DNA from: Candidatus Moraniibacteriota bacterium
GTDB lineage: Bacteria; Patescibacteriota; Minisyncoccia; Moranbacterales; UBA2206
Reading direction: 5' to 3'
NCBI GenBank assembly: GCA_023261605.1
Contig: JAHFOP010000033.1
Coordinates: 1 to 11,310 of the forward strand
Length of the DNA stretch: 11,310 nt
Part shown: positions 6,308 to 11,310 of the stretch, in pieces
Layout of the letters: every line of letters begins with the position of its first letter
How positions within the stretch are numbered: the stretch's first letter is position 1
Translations under genes and position numbers: made by a program
Notes under the pieces: model-generated
Databases searched by the model: none
What the model was told of the DNA's origin: nothing
What the model saw: the letters and a program-made list of their open reading frames with translations, nothing else

Positions 6308-6318
6308 TGTGGTATAAT
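6308..6318 (+). promoter_or_regulatory. Promoter of the sensory-protein cluster
   Basis: TGTGGTATAAT contains a perfect TATAAT (6313-6318) with an extended TGG. The 11 bases are identical to the ppsA promoter box at 123-133. Initiation near 6325 would give an unusually long leader of about 190 nt before the first convincing gene at 6514. Confidence 0.7.
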
Positions 6319-6324
6319 TAACCT

Positions 6325-6513
6325 AAATGGCAATAGAAAAACTTCTTTAGATAGAAATAATAAAGATAAAAATAAAAAAAATGGAAAATGGGATGGATGG
6401 AAAGAATTGCGCATGGCTGAATTGAAAAAACAATCATTAAATTGGAGAAAATATCCGGGAAAAAATCATAGATTTGTTAGCAGAAACTTTATATAAGACA
6501 TTCACAAAAACTT
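6325..6513 (+). other. Long leader of the cluster, with three tiny ORFs
   Basis: This A-rich stretch holds no convincing gene. Short reading frames occur at 6327-6350 (7 codons, MAIEKLL), 6381-6425 (14 codons) and 6413-6496 (27 codons, starting MAELKKQSLNW). A further frame without a start, from about 6442 on, reads IGENIREKIIDLLAETLYKTF and looks protein-like, so part of this region could be a decayed gene. I see no stable hairpin, riboswitch or attenuator-type terminator. Any of the tiny ORFs could be translated, but nothing beyond an ATG supports them. Confidence 0.35.
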
Positions 6514-6723
6514 ATGTCAAATGTCAAAAAAAACAGCATAGAAATAATTTCGAAACACTTTGGTCAAAGAATTGCCGAGCTGTATAAAGCCAATTTTGAA
6601 GACAAGAGAGATGATGTGGTTTTGGTGATTATGCAAGAGTTGCTGGTGGATTATCTAGGAGAAGATCAGGCACAAAAAGAAATTTCAGAAATAAGTAATT
6701 TATCAAATCAAAATGAAGAATAA
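6514..6723 (+). CDS. Small acidic helical protein, unknown function
   Basis: This 69-residue soluble protein is rich in Glu/Asp, with predicted helices IEIISKHFGQRIAELYKANF and DDVVLVIMQELLVDYLGEDQAQKEI and an acidic Asn/Gln/Glu tail. There is no TM segment or signal peptide, and I recognise no family. It is the first convincing gene of the cluster, and its end overlaps the start of the next gene by 11 nt (6713-6723). This indicates translational coupling to the 7-8 TM protein and a shared role with the membrane sensor genes. The start ATG at 6514 lacks a Shine-Dalgarno. An adaptor or regulatory role is a guess only. Confidence 0.7.
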   Translation: MSNVKKNSIEIISKHFGQRIAELYKANFEDKRDDVVLVIMQELLVDYLGEDQAQKEISEISNLSNQNEE

Positions 6724-7522
6724 TATAATTATTAAAACACTTCTGGCGATTATTTTCTTGGCAATTAGTAGCTCATATTTAACGGGTAATCCAACCTCAT
6801 TGTTGAATGCGACGCTCTATCTGTTGGCACCCTTATTGTTTATGTCGGCTGGTTTTTATGTCACACGGCTTTACGGCCATGGCAGTGACAATGGCAATGC
6901 TTTATTTTTCATCTCACTGGGAGCCTCTTGCTGGATGTTGGCTGAGATTATTTGGTATGTATTCAAATTTTTTATGGACACGGCACCATTTCCCTCTATA
7001 GCGGATGGTTTCTTTTTATTAGCCTACCCCTTGTTTTTTGTAGCCATCTATAAGGGTTTGACCGGTATAAAAACCGAGTGGACAAAAATCAATAGAGCAA
7101 CTCTTATTTTGAATCTATTGATTGCGATAATCTTGACGGCAGTTGTTTCATATTGGGGAATCTACAAGGCATATGATCAAGAAGTGGGTAATTTGGAGAA
7201 TATATTTGCTATCAGCTATGGCATAGGCGATTTGTTTCTCGTAATGGGTGTCTTGTGGGCCACTTCCTTATCTGGCATATATAGAGAAGGTAAGCTTGGA
7301 ATATTTTGGAAAAAAATGACCCTTGGATTTTTTCTATACCTAATTGCGGATATACTATTTGCTATGTATCAAACTGAATATTCAGATGGTATCAAGCCAT
7401 ATGTTTATATCGATATAATATGGATATCTAGTTATTTTGTTTTGGCCTATGGCTTAATGGAGAATGCTTTTTTTATGAAAGCTATTAAAGATAAAATAGG
7501 GGATGACTTGCGTAGTGTGTAG
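6713..7522 (+). CDS. Stand-alone 7-8 TM sensor-type membrane protein
   Basis: This 269-residue integral membrane protein has about eight hydrophobic segments (roughly 7-24, 31-50, 63-85, 97-117, 131-152, 164-186, 203-219, 233-253). The PSIADGFFLLAYPLFF motif (94-109), followed by SYGIGDLFLV (168-177) and YLIADILFA (209-217), resembles the heptahelical sensory region at the N-terminus of many GGDEF/EAL proteins and histidine kinases (PSLAD...YPL, YP-GD). Here it is not fused to any output domain: the protein ends shortly after the last TM with a charged tail, KAIKDKIGDDLRSV. It is translationally coupled to the preceding small protein and lies 25 nt before the small two-TM gene. A membrane sensor subunit that signals through partners is inferred; ligand and family name are not determinable here. 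Confidence 0.8.
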   Translation: MKNNIIIKTLLAIIFLAISSSYLTGNPTSLLNATLYLLAPLLFMSAGFYVTRLYGHGSDNGNALFFISLGASCWMLAEIIWYVFKFFMDTAPFPSIADGFFLLAYPLFFVAIYKGLTGIKTEWTKINRATLILNLLIAIILTAVVSYWGIYKAYDQEVGNLENIFAISYGIGDLFLVMGVLWATSLSGIYREGKLGIFWKKMTLGFFLYLIADILFAMYQTEYSDGIKPYVYIDIIWISSYFVLAYGLMENAFFMKAIKDKIGDDLRSV

Positions 7523-7547
7523 TATTCAAGTCAAAAAACATATTATT

Positions 7548-7781
7548 ATGGAAGAAATTAAAAAAGAAAATATCTTCAATCGAATGGCTGTTTCCCTGGG
7601 AAGAAATGAAGTGAAAACCTTCGTTTTTTTCTTGACCATTTTTATCTTAAGCTGGCCGTTCATAAGCGATTCAGCCGGACGGTCGTTGTTTTTCCCTCTG
7701 ATTTATTTCTTTTCAGTGTGGGCAACACTGATACTGTTTCTTTTCATTTCTCACTTAAAAGGAGATAAAAAAGAAGGTTAA
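7548..7781 (+). CDS. Small two-TM protein, possible small subunit of the SLC5-type partner
   Basis: This 77-residue protein has a charged N-terminus (MEEIKKENIFNRMAVSLGRNEVK), two hydrophobic helices (TFVFFLTIFILSWPFI and LFFPLIYFFSVWATLILFLFI) linked by DSAGRS, and a Lys-rich end. Small two-TM proteins of this size precede sodium:solute symporter genes (DUF485/DUF4212 types), and a small ORF, cbrX, precedes the symporter-kinase gene cbrA in Pseudomonas. The position, only 4 nt before the SLC5 gene, fits the same idea. I prefer the ATG at 7548 over the one at 7503. The earlier start overlaps the preceding gene and would add a Cys-rich stretch unlike the rest. AAAAGGAG within its 3' end (7757-7764) and GAAGG (7773-7777) may aid translation of the next gene. 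The exact family is uncertain. Confidence 0.75.
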   Translation: MEEIKKENIFNRMAVSLGRNEVKTFVFFLTIFILSWPFISDSAGRSLFFPLIYFFSVWATLILFLFISHLKGDKKEG

Positions 7782-7785
7782 AATT

Positions 7786-9942
7786 ATGATCAGTCCATCA
7801 ATCGTAATTGAAGTCACAGCCATATATTTAGCTATCTTATTCTTGATAGCCTATTTTGTGGAGGCGAAATTTGAGCAAGGTCTGAATTTATCAGACAATC
7901 CAATCGTCTATGCACTGGCGCTGGCAATTTATTGTACAGCTTGGACATTTTATGGAAATGTAGGTCTGGCCACTAGTACAAGTTATTTGTTCATAGGTGT
8001 ATATTTAGGACCATCCCTCCTGTTCCTTTTTTCTTGGGGGATAATTCGGAGGATGATTAGGATAAGGAATGAATATAATGTAACTAGCATTGCCGACTTC
8101 ATATCGACTCGTTATGGGAAATCAGCCGCGGTGGCTGCTCTGGCTTCGTTCATTGCTCTTGTGGGAATCATTCCCTATCTATCTTTGCAATTGAAAGCCA
8201 TTTTCAATTCATATGCGTTTATAACTACCGGGAATGCACTGACGCCCAATAGTAGTAGCATCGATTTTTTCGTTCTTTTGTCCATTATTATTTTTACTAT
8301 AATTTTTGGTTTGAGAAGATTGGATCAATCCGAAAAACATCCTGGCATGGTGATGATCATTGCTGTTCAATCAGTGGTTAAACTTATAGCTTTTTTAGCA
8401 GTAGGCATATTCGTGACTTATTTTATGCATCATGGCTTTGGTGATATTTTTTCTAAAATCGCTAACTCTCCTATCATAGTTGAGACGCAAAGGGTCAGCC
8501 AACCGTCATTTTCTCTGTTTTTCGCTTATATATTTCTATCTTTCTTTGCGATTTTTCTTTTACCTAGACAATTTCATATGGCAGTAGTAGAAAATACCGA
8601 GGAAAAACATATTCGTACCGCAGCTTGGTTTTTGCCCTTATATTTCATTCTGATTACATTGTTTGTATTTCCCATTGCTATGGCGGGGATGATCGCGGGA
8701 AACGATAAGGGTTTAGCTGATTTTTTTATTCTACTTCTGCCTCTTCGCGCTGGCAATTTATGGCTATCACTCCTAGTGTTTATCGGAGGGTTTTCAGCGG
8801 CTATCAGTATGATAATGATTTCCGCTATGACTATAACCACTATGACATCCAACCATTTAGTTCTGCCATTTTTTGAAAAAATAAAAATGTCTGGATTTTT
8901 ACGACGACACCTATTGCCGTTGCGCTGGGTAATAATTACTTTGATAATGACAGTAGCCTATCTGTTCGAAGTCAAAATAGGTTCTTCATATGTGTTGGTC
9001 AAAATAGGGATGATTTCTTTTGCAGCTGTTTTGCAATTCGCTCCAGCGGTTATGGGAGCACTATTTTGGAGAAAGGGAAATAAAACCGGAGCCATATGGG
9101 GTCTTTCGGCTGGGTTCATACTGTGGATGTATACATCTCTCATCCCGGCTTTTGTGAGAAGTGGATGGATCGGGGAATCTTTGCTGACGCATGGCCCTTT
9201 TCATATAGGATATCTGCGACCGGAAAATTTATTTGGGGTGACAGGGCTTGACCCGTTATTTCTAGCGATTCTTTTTAGCATGATTTTCAACATAGGTTTC
9301 TATGTGTTAGGATCGTTGGCTTCCACTCAAAATGAAGAAGAAAATGTGGTAGCGGATAAATTTTATAATATCGCGAAAAAACATATTTTTACGACGAGTA
9401 ATTCTCTCATAAGAGACGCTTCTATCAATTTGGAAGAGAAGGCAAAGCTTATAAAAAATATTTTCAATAAGTATCTGGAAGATGCGAAAGTGGAAGTGGC
9501 TGTTGCGTCGTGTATAGAGAAGGCCGGATTGAAAGGTAAGAGCCTGGTTACCATTAATGAGTTGATTCGACTGAACAATATGGTGGAAAGAACTCTGGTC
9601 AGTTTTATCGGAGCCTCTTTGGCCAAGCAAGCTCTTTCTGAGGAGAGTTTGTTTGCCAAGGAAGAGACAAAGCAGCTCAGTGGAGTTTATATCAAAATGG
9701 CGTCTGACTTGAAACTCACTCCTAAGGAATTGGGTGAGAAAATAAATTATTACGAAGAAAAGGAAAGGCTTCAGGATAAACAGAAAGATGAATTGGAAAA
9801 TATGGTCAAAAAAAGAACAGAAGAATTGGAAGAAAAAAATATACAACTTGAAAAATTCAATGCTTTGTCTGTGGGCAGAGAATTGAAAATGGCTGAATTG
9901 AAAGAGAAAATAAAAAAACTGGAAGAGGAAATCGGTGTTTAA
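7786..9942 (+). CDS. SLC5 sodium:solute symporter-STAC-coiled-coil sensor protein lacking a kinase
   Basis: In this 718-residue protein, residues 1-512 form a sodium:solute symporter (SLC5) domain of about 13 TM segments, of the sensor-kinase (CbrA-like) type. Diagnostic stretches are ALAIYCTAWTFYGNVG (45-60), VYLGP (72-76), VTSIADFISTRYGKS (99-113), GIIPYLSLQLKAI (127-139) and LPRQFHMAV (259-267). Residues about 546-617 look like the STAC domain that links SLC5 to kinases, with the typical ending VERTLVSFIGASLAKQAL. Residues 655-718 form a coiled coil containing FNALSVGRELKM (691-702), a segment usually placed just before further signalling domains. The protein then stops at TAA: no PAS, HisKA or HATPase follows. 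It is therefore a transporter-like sensor that must pass its signal to another protein, plausibly the receptor encoded 18 nt downstream. The substrate is unknown. Start ATG 7786 has a weak upstream GAAGG. Confidence 0.92.
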   Translation: MISPSIVIEVTAIYLAILFLIAYFVEAKFEQGLNLSDNPIVYALALAIYCTAWTFYGNVGLATSTSYLFIGVYLGPSLLFLFSWGIIRRMIRIRNEYNVTSIADFISTRYGKSAAVAALASFIALVGIIPYLSLQLKAIFNSYAFITTGNALTPNSSSIDFFVLLSIIIFTIIFGLRRLDQSEKHPGMVMIIAVQSVVKLIAFLAVGIFVTYFMHHGFGDIFSKIANSPIIVETQRVSQPSFSLFFAYIFLSFFAIFLLPRQFHMAVVENTEEKHIRTAAWFLPLYFILITLFVFPIAMAGMIAGNDKGLADFFILLLPLRAGNLWLSLLVFIGGFSAAISMIMISAMTITTMTSNHLVLPFFEKIKMSGFLRRHLLPLRWVIITLIMTVAYLFEVKIGSSYVLVKIGMISFAAVLQFAPAVMGALFWRKGNKTGAIWGLSAGFILWMYTSLIPAFVRSGWIGESLLTHGPFHIGYLRPENLFGVTGLDPLFLAILFSMIFNIGFYVLGSLASTQNEEENVVADKFYNIAKKHIFTTSNSLIRDASINLEEKAKLIKNIFNKYLEDAKVEVAVASCIEKAGLKGKSLVTINELIRLNNMVERTLVSFIGASLAKQALSEESLFAKEETKQLSGVYIKMASDLKLTPKELGEKINYYEEKERLQDKQKDELENMVKKRTEELEEKNIQLEKFNALSVGRELKMAELKEKIKKLEEEIGV

Positions 9943-9960
9943 TGAAGCTTATGATATATT

Positions 9961-11310
9961 ATGAAAATAGCTACTAAAATATTTATCTCTATTGGCTTGG
10001 GCTTAGTGGTCATTTTGATCGTGGTAGGAGTCCAATCATATAACTACAATCGAGATGCTTTGGAAAAAAACATAATCGAGGACCATTCTCAGGATGTCAT
10101 TTCCGATATGGAGAAGCTCGATCAGAGATTAGCTGTTCAATATCAAAATGTGAAGTTAACAGCTACTCGGATAAAAGTCAGAACTTTTTTGAGTGGACAA
10201 AACAGCGAGGAGGATAAAATAATTTTGGAGAAAGGGTTGCGAGATGACATGGTGATTTATCCCGGGCTCAGTAGTATTGATATTATTAATCCGGATGGAA
10301 GAATAATGGCTTCTTCCGCGGGGGAGAAAGTCGGGAGCGCTGTTTCTGACAAGGGTGAAGTATTCGCAAATCTATTCAAAAAAGCATTAGAAAGACAAAG
10401 TGGATATTCTGATGTCGTTTTATCTCAGGGCTTTCCTAGTGGAATGGAAATGTATTTTATGGCGCCGGTTTTTTCCCAAGATGGCAGTGAGCTGGTTGGC
10501 GTAGTGGTGGAGAATATCGATTGGGGGTGGTTTAGAGGAACGTTAGATGGCATTGATGAGGCGGTCGTGCGTCTTTACAACAAAAACGGAGAATTGATCG
10601 GATCGAAAAACTGGCAAGACAACATGGCATTTTATTCAGCAGACAAAAATAAGCCGGCAGTATTGGAAGCCTTTAAAGATCAGCCGCAGTCAGGTATATT
10701 GAATAATATTTTAGATAATTCAAAATCTCTTACCTCTATTGCCAAAGAGAAAGAAACAGGTGATTATCCTGGAAATGGTTGGGTGTTGATAACGCAAACA
10801 CCGACGGCCATCGTTTTTGCAGGTGCCGTTAAAAGCGCTATGTTGCTGCTAGTATTGTTGCTTCCTATTATAGTTATCATAACTATCATTGTGGCAGTTG
10901 TCATCAATCGCTTTATTGGTATGCCATTAAATTTTCTCATAAGGAAAGTTGAAGGAGTGAGGGAGGAAAATTTGACGGAAATCATACCAATTATTTCTCA
11001 TGATGAGATTGGGGAGTTAGCCAATGCTTTCAATGAAATGAGGGTCAGATTGAAAGACTCCCATGATCAGTTAGAAGCAGAAGTTACTCAAAAAACTGCT
11101 GAATTGCATATTGCGCTTGATCAGTCCAATAAAAAAAATGAAAATTTGGAAAATTCTAAAAAAGCCATGTTAAACATTCTGGAAGATTTTGAGGAAAGCA
11201 AAAAACTGCTCGAAAAAGAAAAAACCATGTATGCATCTGAGCGGGATCGGAGCGAGGGAATCTTGCGCTATTTGCATTCTATCGGGGAAGGAGTGATTGC
11301 TACTGATATT
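9961..11310 (+). CDS. Cache-like/HAMP/PAS membrane receptor, probable sensor kinase (3' truncated)
   Basis: The frame is open from the ATG at 9961 to the window edge (450 codons, no stop). TM1 is at about 7-25. An extracytoplasmic region of about 265 residues follows, with Cache-like features: SIDIINPDGRIMASSAGEKVG, then MYFMAPVFSQDGSELVGVVVENIDW and VRLYNKNGELIGS. TM2 is at about 293-316, followed by a HAMP domain (318-372, with HDEIGELANAFNEM at 347-360) and a long coiled coil to about 435. The start of a PAS domain (RYLHSIGEGVIATDI, 436-450) is cut by the edge. The layout is that of a histidine kinase or diguanylate cyclase receptor, but the output domain is not visible. A methyl-accepting protein is unlikely because of the PAS after the coiled coil. 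The gene begins 18 nt after the SLC5-STAC gene, so it is likely co-transcribed. Confidence 0.88.
   Translation, partial: MKIATKIFISIGLGLVVILIVVGVQSYNYNRDALEKNIIEDHSQDVISDMEKLDQRLAVQYQNVKLTATRIKVRTFLSGQNSEEDKIILEKGLRDDMVIYPGLSSIDIINPDGRIMASSAGEKVGSAVSDKGEVFANLFKKALERQSGYSDVVLSQGFPSGMEMYFMAPVFSQDGSELVGVVVENIDWGWFRGTLDGIDEAVVRLYNKNGELIGSKNWQDNMAFYSADKNKPAVLEAFKDQPQSGILNNILDNSKSLTSIAKEKETGDYPGNGWVLITQTPTAIVFAGAVKSAMLLLVLLLPIIVIITIIVAVVINRFIGMPLNFLIRKVEGVREENLTEIIPIISHDEIGELANAFNEMRVRLKDSHDQLEAEVTQKTAELHIALDQSNKKNENLENSKKAMLNILEDFEESKKLLEKEKTMYASERDRSEGILRYLHSIGEGVIATDI

Noticed and set aside
6290..6496. 68-codon frame across the cluster promoter
   Set aside because: Its first ATG is upstream of the -10 box, so it could not be translated from that transcript, and the composition (Lys/Asn-rich, no hydrophobic core) is not convincing.
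7503..7547. Earlier ATG for the small two-TM protein
   Set aside because: It would overlap the end of the 7-8 TM gene and add 15 unlikely residues (MTCVVCSIQVKKHII); the ATG at 7548 gives a normal charged N-terminus.
9307..9846. 179-codon minus-strand open frame opposite the SLC5-STAC C-terminus
   Set aside because: Phe/Leu/Ile-rich mirror of the Lys/Glu-rich coiled coil on the coding strand; no independent support.
1..11310. CRISPR arrays, insertion sequences, recoded TGA
   Set aside because: I see no regularly spaced direct repeats, no transposase and no in-frame TGA in any real gene; TGA acts as a stop at 6265-6267.

Overview
The window looks like chromosome from a low-GC bacterium, most plausibly a Patescibacteria / candidate phyla radiation (Parcubacteria-like) lineage. 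This is an inference from several traits: A-rich leaders almost without Shine-Dalgarno sequences, a recurrent extended -10 box of the TGTGGTATAAT type, no CCA encoded in the tRNA, a Bro-N/DinD-like gene beside an orphan AbrB-type gene, and many proteins without an obvious role. TGA ends at least one gene (at 6267) and no real gene reads through TGA, so the code appears standard. No taxonomic marker is present to settle this.

Left part (1-2900). The last 38 codons of an unidentified gene are followed by a good promoter and a full-length phosphoenolpyruvate synthase gene (ppsA). A symmetrical hairpin terminates ppsA and, from the other strand, a tRNA-Ser(GGA) gene.

Middle part (2840-5101). A Bro-N antirepressor/DinD-like protein has its own promoter. 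It is followed by a 54-residue AbrB/MazE-type DNA-binding protein with a perfect 14-bp palindrome between promoter and start. Next comes a divergent member of the malate/L-lactate dehydrogenase (Ldh2) family, ended by a strong terminator. A 16-bp copy of the tRNA-Ser 3' end lies inverted in the 3' UTR of the dehydrogenase gene.

Right part (5114-11310). A single-pass membrane protein with a probable lysozyme-like extracytoplasmic domain stands alone. After it, a promoter with a leader of about 190 nt drives a tightly packed cluster: a small acidic protein, a stand-alone 7-8 TM sensor-type membrane protein, a small two-TM protein, an SLC5 (sodium:solute symporter)-STAC-coiled-coil protein that lacks a kinase, and a Cache-like-HAMP-PAS receptor running off the right edge.

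The most interesting content is this last cluster. It resembles the transporter-linked sensor kinases of the CbrA type, but dismantled: the transporter/STAC part ends in a signalling coiled coil without HisKA or HATPase domains, and the next gene supplies a separate ligand-binding receptor whose output domain lies outside the window. A small two-TM protein precedes the transporter gene, as small subunits do in some SLC5 systems. The co-operation of these five proteins is inferred from gene order, spacing and domain logic, not demonstrated.
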